Part shown: piece after piece, positions 29,101 to 37,491 of the stretch | How positions within the stretch are numbered: position 1 is the first letter of the stretch | How the letters are laid out: the number at the start of each line of letters is the position of its first letter | Source of the DNA: Anatilimnocola aggregata | GTDB lineage: Bacteria > Planctomycetota > Planctomycetia > Pirellulales > Pirellulaceae | Assembly: GCF_007747655.1 (NCBI RefSeq) | Contig: NZ_CP036274.1 | Location: 6,014,001-6,078,000, forward strand | Direction: 5' to 3' | Length of the DNA: 64,000 bases | The notes under the pieces: generated by a model | Database searches by the model: none | Told to the model about the DNA's origin: nothing | Seen by the model: the letters and a program-made list of their open reading frames with translations, nothing else | Position numbers and translations under genes: made by a program

Positions 29101-30543
29101 GGAGTAAGCCCCGCCGGTCGCAGGCCCGCCGCCGGCAGCTGTGAAGGCTTTGTCCCACTCAAGCTTTTTGCCGTAGCGGGCCACAAGTCGGGTGAAATAT
29201 TCTCGGGCAATGCCGCCAACGGTGCGCGGGTCGCCGATATCGACAGCGCTCAGCCCACCCGACGTCATGCCCCCCAGATGCTTACCAGGCTCGACGATGA
29301 TTGCCTTCTTTCCCATTCTCGCAGCCTGAACTGCTGCGGCCACACCACCAGAAGTGCCACCGTAAATCACAATATCTGCTTCCAGGGTCGGCGCTGGGGC
29401 GGAAGTAGGAGTGACCTTCGCTAGCGCATCGGTCTCCCGCAAGGTAAAGCGAACGGCAACGACTGAGTGCTTTTCTGCCCCCGGTCGATACTTCACGTAA
29501 GTGGTGGTGACGAATGTCCCATCAGGCAATACTTCCAGCCCCGGATAGCCACAGTCCTTGCCAGCATGGCTGTGCAGCAACTTGATGCGATACTGGCCAT
29601 CTTGCTCGGAGAGGATGTCGTCGTACTTACCCACCCAGGCAACGAAATGACCATTTGTGGGGCTCTTGGGTCCGGTATCGCGAAAGGTAACAACCAGCCG
29701 ACCATCCGGCGCGTACGCGGGCATGTGTCGATCGCCCCAGAGGCCGCGCGGGAGTTTGTTCGACTTCGACCACGTGCGCGCTTCATCGTCGCTGGTGAGG
29801 TAAAGTGCCTCGTGCCTGGCATTTTCTCGCAGCAGGCAAAGCAGCTGTTTGCCGTCGGGCGAGCGTACCAGGGCGGGCTCGCATGGTTTCAGGTCACCCA
29901 GGTCGAGAATGATTCGCCAGTCGGTCCAGGTGAGCCCGCCGTCGTTCGACAAACTTTGGGCAACGATGTTCGATTTCTTGTCCTTGGTTTCACCAGGGCG
30001 GCGAATATTCGTCAGCCCGAGTAGTTGCTTGCCGCCGTCGATGGGAATGATGGTGCAAAACGGCATTACACACTTCAGACCGAGCGATTTCATCGGCGTC
30101 CATGTGGTGCCGTTGTCGACACTATGAGACGAATGCATCGCGCCGTCTGGTCCTTGCCCGGCAAATACGAGCAGACGAGACTTCCCCGCTGGATCCATCA
30201 AACGGTAGATAGTCGGGCAATTTCGAACCGTGCTCCAATTCTCGGGCACAGAGAGCAGGTCGCTCCAGGTCTTTCCCCCATCGTCGCTTCGCTTCATCGG
30301 CCCGCATGGTCCGCCGTGATTGAGCGTCCAAACGGCGAATATCGTCTTTCCGTCGGGCAACAGTACTGTAGTCGGATGCCCTTGATAAGTCTCGCGCGTG
30401 CCGGCCGCTACAATCGTTTGCCGGGCTGTCTCACCAGACAAATCAATCGTTGGCAGTTCCGCGAGCGCAACGGTGGAGATATTCGCGAGCAGAAATGGAA
30501 GCAGTAGGCAATTTGACTGGTGAACTTTGGGAGATTTTGGCAT
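26164..30543 (-). CDS. Three-domain secreted enzyme: sialidase-like, FAD oxidoreductase, D-aminoacylase-like
   Basis: A 1459-residue protein with one signal peptide (about 1-28). Residues 35-368 are a sialidase/BNR-type propeller with Asp-boxes SDDGGKTW (86-93), SVDNGTTW (141-148) and SNDGGLTW (199-206). Residues 389-920 are an FAD-dependent oxidoreductase beginning with the dinucleotide-binding VIYGGTSGGVAAAVQAARMG. Residues 945-1455 are an amidohydrolase of the N-acyl-D-amino-acid deacylase group: HSH (1004-1006), GNCG (C1033), ATHMRDEG (H1134), HISHHK (H1161, H1164) and ASDG (D1341). Ala/Pro- and Ala/Lys-rich linkers join the parts at 371-388 and 921-943. All motifs look intact. Each domain is common alone in planctomycetes; I know of no such triple fusion. 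The true substrate is unknown. Confidence 0.92.
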   Translation of the reverse strand: MPKSPKVHQSNCLLLPFLLANISTVALAELPTIDLSGETARQTIVAAGTRETYQGHPTTVLLPDGKTIFAVWTLNHGGPCGPMKRSDDGGKTWSDLLSVPENWSTVRNCPTIYRLMDPAGKSRLLVFAGQGPDGAMHSSHSVDNGTTWTPMKSLGLKCVMPFCTIIPIDGGKQLLGLTNIRRPGETKDKKSNIVAQSLSNDGGLTWTDWRIILDLGDLKPCEPALVRSPDGKQLLCLLRENARHEALYLTSDDEARTWSKSNKLPRGLWGDRHMPAYAPDGRLVVTFRDTGPKSPTNGHFVAWVGKYDDILSEQDGQYRIKLLHSHAGKDCGYPGLEVLPDGTFVTTTYVKYRPGAEKHSVVAVRFTLRETDALAKVTPTSAPAPTLEADIVIYGGTSGGVAAAVQAARMGKKAIIVEPGKHLGGMTSGGLSAVDIGDPRTVGGIAREYFTRLVARYGKKLEWDKAFTAAGGGPATGGAYSIEPHVAEEVFNELVREAGVPVQLGARLAAVRMDGPRIVELTTEDGRSIRGQMFIDATYEGDLLAKAGVTYTIAREGNKKYNETYNGIYFDEKYRPRTNHLSPGPHGRVPGGQGVWDRDFPLDPYRVPGKPESGLLPLIEAGDSGTPGEPAPGVQAYCYRLCLTKAADRLPIEPPADYDPKRYEIVARFLAACAKIGDEVDLRWFSKHDPLPNNKWDFNTATFGGNLPGASWAWPEASFAEREKIAKQHENYHRGLLHFLATDERVPVKVRGEMKQFGLPRDEFKDSGGWPHQLYIREARRMISDLVITEHHTFGRSTAPNSVSLGSYGTDTHEIRRIVKDGVVTREGKTAGGRDGAPPYPIGYAAIVPREKECENLFVTFALSASHTAFSSIRMEPVFMVTSQSAATAASLAIDDKVPVQKVDYAKLRKRLDADQQIVEWKVAGKKAANKQAAAAQLPVKSATVDLVIRNGTVIDGSGKPGLRADVAIDDGRIVAVGNLNDVTGAETIDAIERIVCPGFIDLHSHADSGIIEFRAAENYIRQGVTTLVCGNCGSSPTKVAEFFAKLRDGGTGPNIALLIGHGSVRREVVGTLNAPPTSEQLVQMKRLVREAMQAGAVGMSTGLTYSPGAFGTTEEITELAKELAPFGGFYATHMRDEGTKVFEALDEALKIGREAGVPVHISHHKISAASAFGLTRLTLQRIEEARAAGLDVTLDQYPYGAGSGSLSFYVPQASLSGGIEAYRRRIADPVERAQIVAGVEEVFVRKLFEAGQTPDNSEQTAVALTRVQVARAPHDPKLTGKNLTEILRMRGSEITVRSGAEVLVDLVGREAIGINHTLDDRPGGDVDRVMQHPLTAIASDGSVFAFGKDNPHPRSYGCYPRVLGHYGRERKLLKLEVAIHKMTQLPARRLGWKERGTIAVGNWADLVVFDPIAIAEKATFLDPHQHSVGVDHVLVRGQLVLKSGEMTGKLPGRPLPEK

Positions 30544-30710
30544 GTGAAAGGAGCAGAGTGGAGTGTAAGCGAATCGATAAAATTGCGACTCGATTATACG
30601 ACGTGGTTACGACAAGATGTGATTATTGCTTGACCTTCTCCAACGCGTCTTTTACGTTTGGCTCGTACCTCAAATTCCCGTCGCTATCAGTTCGTGCGTG
30701 AGAACTCTCC

Positions 30711-31577
30711 ATGCCTCGACCTATCCGTCTACACGTTCTCTTGATCCTTTCACTTTGCGCATTTGTTGGCCAGAGCCTGACACTTTCAGCAGCCGACGAG
30801 ATTCGCGTGCTGAAGGACATGCCATACAAGGCAGAGGCTACGACGGAGTACGAACAGCAACGGTGCAAGCTCGATCTGTACTTGCCGGCGAACGCCAAGA
30901 ATTTTCCGACGATTGTTTGGTTTCATGGCGGAGGATTGCAAGCCGGCAGTAACGACGGAGACGGCGCGCTCGGTCGCCGCTTTGCCAATGACGGCATTGC
31001 GGTGGCCTCAGTAAATTACCGTTTGGATCCTAACGTTAAGTTTCCCGCTTACATCGAGGATGCAGCCGCCGCCTTCAGCTTCGTTCGCAAACAAATTACT
31101 GAGTATGGTGGCTCGCCAGACTCCATTTTTGTCTCTGGTCATTCAGCCGGCGGCTATTTGACGGCGATGATCGGGGCCGATGAAAAGTATCTCGCCAAGC
31201 ATAATCTCAAGCTGCAGGATATAGCCGGGCTGATGCCGATCTCGGGGCAGATGATTACACATTCGACGGTGCGGGCAGAGCGGGGCATTCCTAAGACTCG
31301 CCCCGTCATCGATCAGGCAGCACCGGCCTATTACTCTTCGAGAGAAACTCCCGCATGGCTGCTTATCGTCGGCAGCCAAGACATGGCCTCGCGGGCAGAA
31401 GAGAATCGCTACTTCGGTGCGGCGTTGAAAGCAGCAGGTCACAAGGACGTTACTTACTTGGAAGTAGAAGGACGTAATCACGGTACGATTGGCAATCGGA
31501 TTGGAGAGCCAACCGATACCGTGGCGCTCGCCATGCTCGAATTCATGAAACGGTTACGTCGCCCCGCATCGCCCTGA
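30711..31577 (+). CDS. Secreted alpha/beta-hydrolase esterase
   Basis: A 288-residue exported hydrolase of the BD-FAE/hormone-sensitive-lipase-like group. It has a signal peptide (to about 28), an oxyanion HGGG (72-75), the nucleophile elbow GHSAG (S145), a conserved Asp region near VGSQD, and the catalytic His in GRNHGTI (about 264). It likely removes acyl groups from carbohydrates or small esters outside the cytoplasm. It is divergent from the triple-domain gene (167-base gap) and convergent with the Gfo/Idh/MocA gene. Confidence 0.88.
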   Translation: MPRPIRLHVLLILSLCAFVGQSLTLSAADEIRVLKDMPYKAEATTEYEQQRCKLDLYLPANAKNFPTIVWFHGGGLQAGSNDGDGALGRRFANDGIAVASVNYRLDPNVKFPAYIEDAAAAFSFVRKQITEYGGSPDSIFVSGHSAGGYLTAMIGADEKYLAKHNLKLQDIAGLMPISGQMITHSTVRAERGIPKTRPVIDQAAPAYYSSRETPAWLLIVGSQDMASRAEENRYFGAALKAAGHKDVTYLEVEGRNHGTIGNRIGEPTDTVALAMLEFMKRLRRPASP

Positions 31578-31595
31578 AATAATCAACTTGGAACA

Positions 31596-32582
31596 CTAAG
31601 CTCGCTCGGCACTTGCCGCCAATTTGTCCATCCACCGCTGAACCTGCAGGCCGTCCGCATAAGTAGCCCCGACTGGCACCGGTTGCTCACCTCGGACGAC
31701 CCGGCAGAAGCAGCGCAGTTCTTCCGCCATCATCCCCGTAGGTCCAATCTGGCCAGTGCGTATTTCGAGCGCGAGGGGCCAAGCGGCTTGCTCGGTCCAA
31801 AGTTCAAGAGGGCGTGGATTCGGGTTAATTCTCACGCACCACCCTGCGCCAAAGACCTCGGTTCGATCAAAGCCTCGTGGTGGCATGCCTGCAGGAGTTA
31901 AATACGAAGCCGCGAATGAACCGATGGCTCCGCTGGGCCACTGCAGTTGGGCGATCGCTAGGTCGACTTCGCCACTCGCCGTTCGATGGTACCGCGAGTG
32001 AAACGAGACAGGTTCAGCTCGATTGACGAGCACTTGCGCCATGTAGAGATCGTGAACCATCGCGGCTTGTAACGGATTCTCGCCCGGGAACTTCGCGATG
32101 ATACTGGCTGGCCGATGTCGCACGGAGTCGAGGAACGAGATCGGGCCGAGACGCGCAACCTCTTCGCGCAGTTGCTGGAACTCGCTATTGAACAGAACGA
32201 TGTGCCCCAGCATCAGATTCGCTGAGTCAGGTTGGACAAGAGGAGCAAGGCTCTCTGCTTCTTCCAAATTGTCAGCAATCGGCTTTTCGAGCAGCACTCT
32301 TTTGCCCGCTGTAAGCAAACTTCGAGCCACGGAGACGTGTTCCGCGGTTGTGCAAGCCACAATCCAAGCTTCAGCTGTGGACTCGTGAATGGCTTCGTCG
32401 AGATTTGTCCAGCCGGGAACTCCCGGCAGTTCATCGGCAACGGCATCAATTGACGTTTGTCGCCGAGCGACGAGTCCGACCAGTTCACACTCAGCTAAAC
32501 CTGCCGCAGTGAGCGCGTGCAAGCGCCCGAATCGCCCCAGTCCGACGACACCGATTCTCACAGGCCCCGATTGAGATTGCAT
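31596..32582 (-). CDS. Gfo/Idh/MocA-family oxidoreductase
   Basis: A 328-residue NAD(P)-dependent oxidoreductase. The Rossmann motif is GVVGLGRFGRLHA (about 10-22), then the EKPIA segment carrying the conserved Lys, and a C-terminal sheet domain. Family members oxidise sugars and related polyols; a substrate cannot be assigned. I start at the ATG at 32582, 4 bases after the stop of the molybdopterin oxidoreductase gene, so the two are probably co-translated. A TTG at 32594 would overlap that gene. No signal peptide, so cytoplasmic. Confidence 0.9.
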   Translation of the reverse strand: MQSQSGPVRIGVVGLGRFGRLHALTAAGLAECELVGLVARRQTSIDAVADELPGVPGWTNLDEAIHESTAEAWIVACTTAEHVSVARSLLTAGKRVLLEKPIADNLEEAESLAPLVQPDSANLMLGHIVLFNSEFQQLREEVARLGPISFLDSVRHRPASIIAKFPGENPLQAAMVHDLYMAQVLVNRAEPVSFHSRYHRTASGEVDLAIAQLQWPSGAIGSFAASYLTPAGMPPRGFDRTEVFGAGWCVRINPNPRPLELWTEQAAWPLALEIRTGQIGPTGMMAEELRCFCRVVRGEQPVPVGATYADGLQVQRWMDKLAASAERA

Positions 32583-32586
32583 CACT

Positions 32587-33873
32587 TCAGTCAACTACTT
32601 TGAATTCGACCATTTCGATTGTGGAATGCCCCGATTTGCGAAACGGTCGAGGCATGGGCTGCGCGTGTCCTTGCGCATCGATCGTGCGGCAGCGGAAGAT
32701 GTAGTCACCCTTGGGCAGGCCAGGCAAAACCGCGGCCCAATGCGTATTGGTCAGACGCATGGGCCACGTTTTGGGTGCTCCGCTTTGATCGAAGCCGTGC
32801 GTATCGGGCGGTACCTTTCCTTCGTTCAATCCGCTCCATTGCTTGGGCACCGGCAGGAGCTCGGCATCCATCCACGGGGCTTTTGTGAAGTAGGGATCCC
32901 CTTCAGGCAATGTATCTGCTTCTGAGGCGGCCCAAACTTGCACTTTCTTTAAACCCGAAATGCCCACTTGGGCGTAGCCGGAAACAGGAATCGGCTGACC
33001 TGCCTTCGCCTCGCGCGGCACTGAGATGCTGGCTGCAAATGTCTTGAGCGGGCTATCGACATCGTTGTTTTGCTCGGCATACGTGTCGTTTGCATGCGCG
33101 AGATTTGTGAGCACAACGTGGGTCAGCCACTTGATGGACTTAAAGCCATAGGCTTCTGGCACGACGACTCGCACCGGGCCTCCGCGCTCGGCATCAAGCC
33201 ACTCGCCATTCAGCTTGTAGCAGAGGATGACCGGCGGCAGATCGTACGGGTCTTCGAGGATGCGACCGATCGGCAACGAGCTGCGAAACATCTGCTTGGG
33301 GTCGTCATTGTGATAGCCATAATAAAAGACGCGTCGCAGATTCTCGCGAGGTTGAGTCAACCAAATGACATCCCGCAAGGGCACTCCTTCCCACAGTCCC
33401 ATGCCCAGCGGACAACCCAGATTCAGGCACGTCATTACCTTGGGAAATCGAACCGCATGCTTCTCCGCGAGTTTGAGGAGCGCCTCGAAATTGAGTGCCG
33501 TACCGGCTTCCTTCGTCAGTGGCCTGCCAAGTTTGGCCGGATTGTCTGGGTCCGCCAATACTTCCAGTTGCCAGGTCTCGCGAGTCAAACCGACTTCCCG
33601 TTTCTTTTCGTCCGGCAGCGAATGGGGTAACGGCTTCCCGCGCGAGACATCGCGAAAGTCCACGGAAGGAGTGAAATAAGGCTCCGGGCGAACTCCGGCT
33701 TTTTCAGGCTTGGTTCGCTTGACAGGTGCGGGGGACTGTTTTTCTTCGGTCGGCTTTTCGTCCGCGAAGCCGAAGTTTGCCAATTGGGTTGCGGCGAATC
33801 CCAATGCGCCTGCCTGCAGAAAGAATCGGCGAGTCAGCTCGCGATGTTCGGTCAGAAATGAATCGTGATCCAT
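32587..33873 (-). CDS. Tat-exported molybdopterin oxidoreductase (sulfite-oxidase family)
   Basis: A 428-residue protein. Its N-terminus carries a twin-arginine signal (TRRFFLQAG, R15-R16) that fits export of a folded Mo-cofactor enzyme. The molybdopterin-binding domain spans about 90-260, with WEGVPLRDVIW preceded by TCLNLGCP holding the probable Mo-ligand Cys, and RVVVPEAYGFKSIKWL. A C-terminal Mo-co dimerisation-type domain follows from about 280. The region between signal and domain is Pro/Glu/Lys-rich. It may oxidise sulfite or another small oxyanion; the exact substrate is uncertain. The gene for the Gfo/Idh/MocA protein follows after 4 bases. Confidence 0.88.
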   Translation of the reverse strand: MDHDSFLTEHRELTRRFFLQAGALGFAATQLANFGFADEKPTEEKQSPAPVKRTKPEKAGVRPEPYFTPSVDFRDVSRGKPLPHSLPDEKKREVGLTRETWQLEVLADPDNPAKLGRPLTKEAGTALNFEALLKLAEKHAVRFPKVMTCLNLGCPLGMGLWEGVPLRDVIWLTQPRENLRRVFYYGYHNDDPKQMFRSSLPIGRILEDPYDLPPVILCYKLNGEWLDAERGGPVRVVVPEAYGFKSIKWLTHVVLTNLAHANDTYAEQNNDVDSPLKTFAASISVPREAKAGQPIPVSGYAQVGISGLKKVQVWAASEADTLPEGDPYFTKAPWMDAELLPVPKQWSGLNEGKVPPDTHGFDQSGAPKTWPMRLTNTHWAAVLPGLPKGDYIFRCRTIDAQGHAQPMPRPFRKSGHSTIEMVEFKVVD

Positions 33874-34126
33874 AAGAGCTATGCCGGTGAGTGAGGGTGC
33901 GGCGGACCAGCGGTGAATCTAGCAGCGGGCAATCCAACTTGAAAGTTGCAACAGCCGCTCGGTGCGCTGCAAGACGGTGCTCAAAAGCAACTTTTCCCGT
34001 CGAACTAAGTGTCCGGCGGGCAAAACCAGTTGCTAATCATGCTACCAGCAGCCAGAATCAAGGCTGTGCGCACTCTGGAATTTGCTCTCTCCACGTCTGA
34101 TCCCGGGTCCCAGGAAGAGTCGAGTC

Positions 34127-37100
34127 ATGGCCAAATTGTTGCCTGCAAGTGACACGCAAGCTTTTCTGGATTCTTTGCAAACTAGTCAACTTTTGTCATC
34201 CGAGGCGATGGCTAAGGTCCGCGAGCAGTTCGGCTCGGTCGAGGATGCCAAGATTGCGGCTCGGGATCTGGTCAAGGCTGGCACAATCACGCGGTGGCAA
34301 GCGGGCCAATTGCTGCATCAATTCACAGGCCTTGTGGTTGGAAATTACAAGTTGCTGGATCAGTTGGGCGTGGGCGAAATGGGCCGGGTCTACCTGGCCG
34401 AGCATGTAAAAATGCAGCAGAAAGTGGCCCTCAAGGTGCTCGCGCGGAAGCATACCGCGCAGCCAAACGTACTCCGGCGCATTTTAGCCGAAGCCCGCCG
34501 CGTAGCCGCAATTGAACATCCGCACATCAGCCACATTCAAGATGTAAACCAGGACGGTGAACGGTATTTCATCGTGCTGGAATATGTCGACGGCATAGAC
34601 TTGCAGCGACAAGTGGAACAAAAGGGAAAGCTTTCCGCTGCCCAGGCTTGGAACTTCATACGCCAGGCAGCGACGGGACTGGCTCACGCTCACAGCAAAA
34701 AAGTTGTTCACGGCGGCCTGAAACCCTCGAATCTGCTGACCGACGCCAATGGCACGGTCAAGATTTTGGACTTTGGTCTCGCTCAACTGGCAGTCGGCGA
34801 GGCCAGCGACAACAACGACTCAGTCGACCAGGTTGCAGCGAACGCCAAACTCTACCGCGCACCAGAAGCCGCCAAGCAACCCGCAAGCGCAACCGGCGAC
34901 ATGTATGCCCTGGGTGCCTCGCTCTACTTCTTGCTTACCGGCAAAGCTCCCGCAGCTGGCCCGCAATCGCCAGAGCAACTAACGAAATTGGCGCCAGAAA
35001 CACCGGCCAACCTGGTCGAGCTATGCAGCCGACTTATGTCTGAATCGCCGGCTAACCGTCCGCAAAACGATCAACAGTTGATGGCAGCCATTGAGACTGC
35101 CAAGCCGGGAAGTACCGGTGCGAAATCACCGGCCAAAGAAGTGGCTGCAAAAACCCCGGCACCAAAGCCATCGGCAAATCTACCGAGCGCAAAGGCCAAG
35201 TCCGACGATCTCGTCGCGGCCAAGGCTCCGCCACCACGAACCAAGAAGCCGGTTACCGCCAAGGCATTGCCGGCTGACGATGACAGCTCACCCGTAATTT
35301 CTGCCGCTGCATCACCAACGGAAACCGCTCCCAGCGACACTCCGTTTTCCGGCTTCGCCATTCAAGCTGGTGGTAAAGCGAAGGCTGCGGCAAAGTCAGG
35401 CTCTATGCCGGCCATCACCGCTGCCCCACCGCCACCGAAGAAGGAAAAGGCATCGGCTGCAGCAGAGAAAGCCGAAAAACCAGCCGCGACCGAAAAGGGA
35501 ACTACCAAGGCTGCTAAGGCCGCAAAACCTGCGAAGACCAAAGAAGGTGGCAAGTCGAATCTGCCCCTGATCCTGGCCGGTGGAATCGGCGGCGGCGTGC
35601 TCGCGCTGGGCTTAATCATCGGACTCGTCATGTTCCTGATGGGTGGCAAGGGAGACGACGCCGTCGTCGCCAAAGCTGACCCGGATAAGGAAGTGACTGC
35701 TGAGGCGGCTGGTACCGAATCGAATGGTGAAACAAATCCTGGGGGCGAAGCAAATCCAGATGTGAGTGGTGAAGCTAATCCTGCTATCGCTGTCGAAGCC
35801 AATCCGGCTGTGACAACACCCAACGCTGGCGAAGCCAACCCAGTTGCTCCAGCCGCCGAAGTGAAGCCCGTCGATCCGGCCAAGACAGAGCCCGCCGTCC
35901 CCGCACCAACGGCTGAAACAAAGCCCGCTGAGGCACCACCAGCAACGCCCATGGTCGCGTCGGTCGATCCAAAACCAGAGCCCGAAGCGAAGCCGGAGCC
36001 AAAAACACCGCCAAAGACCACACCTAAGCCAACACCCAAACCAACCCCCAAGCCGGCTCCTCCCGCGAGTCCATTTGCTGGCTTTTCGCCGGCGGTTGCG
36101 TTGCCCAAAGTTGTCACTGACATGACGGAACCGCCCGCTGAAATGTTGGTGCCTGTCGTGTTGGCCCCCTGCAAGGTTCCCGACGAAAACACGGTAATTA
36201 TCGCTTCGATTCGTGGCGGAGAAACCGCCTACAGCAAGGGGAAGATGAAGTTCACGCTCGAATCGGCCAACGGCGGTACTTCGCTCCGCGATTGGGAGTT
36301 TAAGGTCGGTGGAGAATTGACTGAGATGCCGGTGGTGATTGCCACCATGGCGGCCAAGAGCGATCAGCTGACGTTTCAATGGACTGCGGAAGCTGCGAAG
36401 CATCCCGCTGCTCCCTATCTTTGCAATTGCGCGATCGAATTAACTGCCGGCAACGGCAAAGCTGTTGTAGCCCTGCGCGAGTCTTCGACGGTCGAACCCA
36501 TTGCCATTACGATCGATAAACGCAGCCAACCTGCCAAATTCACGATTGACCTTCCTCCCGACCCCAAACAGCTGATGTTCGAGATCACCGCCGTCGAAGG
36601 GGATGTGCCCAAGGTGAAATATGACAGCAAAGAGCTTGTGGCAGACAAATCAACAACCTTCTTCTGGGTCGGAAATGTAGAAACCGAAATGCCCCTCGGA
36701 ATGAAGATCGACACGACAATTCAGAATGGCAAAACGATTCAAGTCATCAGCTTGCCACATTTCAAGCTGGAAGGGGTCAACACCCGCCCCGAGCCGTATG
36801 AGAAGAAGAAGTTGCAGGGACTCGATCAAAATATCAGCCAACAGCTGCAATTTGCCACGGGTGCACTCACTCAGGCAGCAGGGATCAAGGATAAAAAACA
36901 AAAAGAGACGATCACTCTGCAGGCGACCCAAGCTCTTGAGCCACTGCAAAAAGCTAAGGCTCAGCTTGAGCAATTGGCTAATCTGGCGAAGGGGTTGCAG
37001 TCGAACGGTAAAATCCATTTCCGCATTTATTTGAACGCAGATGACTCGAAAGTCGAATTGATGAATTCGGGCGGCGGCGCAGGCGTACCCGCAGCTCCCG

Positions 37101-37138
37101 CCGGTGGTGGCGGGGTCAACAACAAGGCCAAGCTGTAA
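34127..37138 (+). CDS. Transmembrane Ser/Thr kinase-like protein, probable pseudokinase
   Basis: A 1003-residue protein with an N-terminal helical region (1-70), a protein-kinase fold (about 74-325), an Ala/Pro/Lys linker, one membrane helix (about 479-505), a repetitive Glu-Ala-Asn-Pro stretch, a Lys/Pro/Thr-rich stalk, and a C-terminal extracytoplasmic domain of about 320 residues. The kinase part keeps the Gly loop (GVGEMG, 81-86), the ATP lysine K103, DFG (215-217) and APE. The catalytic loop is HGGLKPSN, so the catalytic Asp of HRD is G197. I infer little or no phosphotransfer. AGGAAGAG 8 bases before the ATG supports this start. The ectodomain resembles no family I can name. Confidence 0.9.
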   Translation: MAKLLPASDTQAFLDSLQTSQLLSSEAMAKVREQFGSVEDAKIAARDLVKAGTITRWQAGQLLHQFTGLVVGNYKLLDQLGVGEMGRVYLAEHVKMQQKVALKVLARKHTAQPNVLRRILAEARRVAAIEHPHISHIQDVNQDGERYFIVLEYVDGIDLQRQVEQKGKLSAAQAWNFIRQAATGLAHAHSKKVVHGGLKPSNLLTDANGTVKILDFGLAQLAVGEASDNNDSVDQVAANAKLYRAPEAAKQPASATGDMYALGASLYFLLTGKAPAAGPQSPEQLTKLAPETPANLVELCSRLMSESPANRPQNDQQLMAAIETAKPGSTGAKSPAKEVAAKTPAPKPSANLPSAKAKSDDLVAAKAPPPRTKKPVTAKALPADDDSSPVISAAASPTETAPSDTPFSGFAIQAGGKAKAAAKSGSMPAITAAPPPPKKEKASAAAEKAEKPAATEKGTTKAAKAAKPAKTKEGGKSNLPLILAGGIGGGVLALGLIIGLVMFLMGGKGDDAVVAKADPDKEVTAEAAGTESNGETNPGGEANPDVSGEANPAIAVEANPAVTTPNAGEANPVAPAAEVKPVDPAKTEPAVPAPTAETKPAEAPPATPMVASVDPKPEPEAKPEPKTPPKTTPKPTPKPTPKPAPPASPFAGFSPAVALPKVVTDMTEPPAEMLVPVVLAPCKVPDENTVIIASIRGGETAYSKGKMKFTLESANGGTSLRDWEFKVGGELTEMPVVIATMAAKSDQLTFQWTAEAAKHPAAPYLCNCAIELTAGNGKAVVALRESSTVEPIAITIDKRSQPAKFTIDLPPDPKQLMFEITAVEGDVPKVKYDSKELVADKSTTFFWVGNVETEMPLGMKIDTTIQNGKTIQVISLPHFKLEGVNTRPEPYEKKKLQGLDQNISQQLQFATGALTQAAGIKDKKQKETITLQATQALEPLQKAKAQLEQLANLAKGLQSNGKIHFRIYLNADDSKVELMNSGGGAGVPAAPAGGGGVNNKAKL

Positions 37139-37273
37139 GGTCGACTTCGGTTTCTTGCTTCCTGCCAAATTGACAAGGCAGGGGGTCGTTTGCCAGCAAG
37201 CATCGGTTTAATGAGGACCGGCTTGCAGCGCAAAGTCTTTTGTGGCAATACCTTGCCAGCATCTTTCTGGCCG

Positions 37274-37289
37274 TGGCACAGCCCTTGCA
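37274..37289 (+). promoter_or_regulatory. Sigma-54 (RpoN) promoter motif upstream of groEL
   Basis: TGGCAC, 5 bases, then TTGCA: the exact -24/-12 sigma-54 core, with GG (37275-37276) and GC (37287-37288) separated by the required 10 bases. A transcript would start near 37300, giving a leader of about 190 bases ahead of the groEL GTG. No CIRCE (HrcA) element is visible in this 353-base gap. Confidence 0.65.
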
Positions 37290-37315
37290 TTAATGGGCCG
37301 CATCTGCGGCGGAAC

Positions 37316-37373
37316 TGCCAAATTGGGCCCGGGTCGTGTTTTCGACCCTGAAACGGATGATCCCAGTTTGGCA
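37316..37373 (+). promoter_or_regulatory. Nested stem-loop in the groEL leader
   Basis: The outer arms TGCCAAATTGGG (37316-37327) and CCCAGTTTGGCA (37362-37373) pair over 12 positions with one U.G. Inside lies a perfect 6-pair hairpin GGGTCG/CGACCC (37331-37336, 37343-37348). It falls within the predicted leader RNA, well before AGGAG and the GTG start, so it could stabilise or control the mRNA. Confidence 0.55.
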
Positions 37374-37491
37374 ATCTCGCAGCTGCCCCTTTTACGAAAC
37401 ATTCGGCCGCTGCCAACTGTTAAGCTGGGTCGCGGCCTTCTGGTATTCAGCAAATTAGTTTTCCGTATATCGGCAACAGGAGAATTCCATC

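Noticed and set aside
27793-29424. 543-codon plus-strand frame opposite the triple-domain gene
   Set aside because: No domain or signal sequence; the minus-strand product carries all motifs.
37139-37491. CIRCE element before groEL
   Set aside because: No TTAGCACTC-N9-GAGTGCTAA or near match was found here or ahead of groES.
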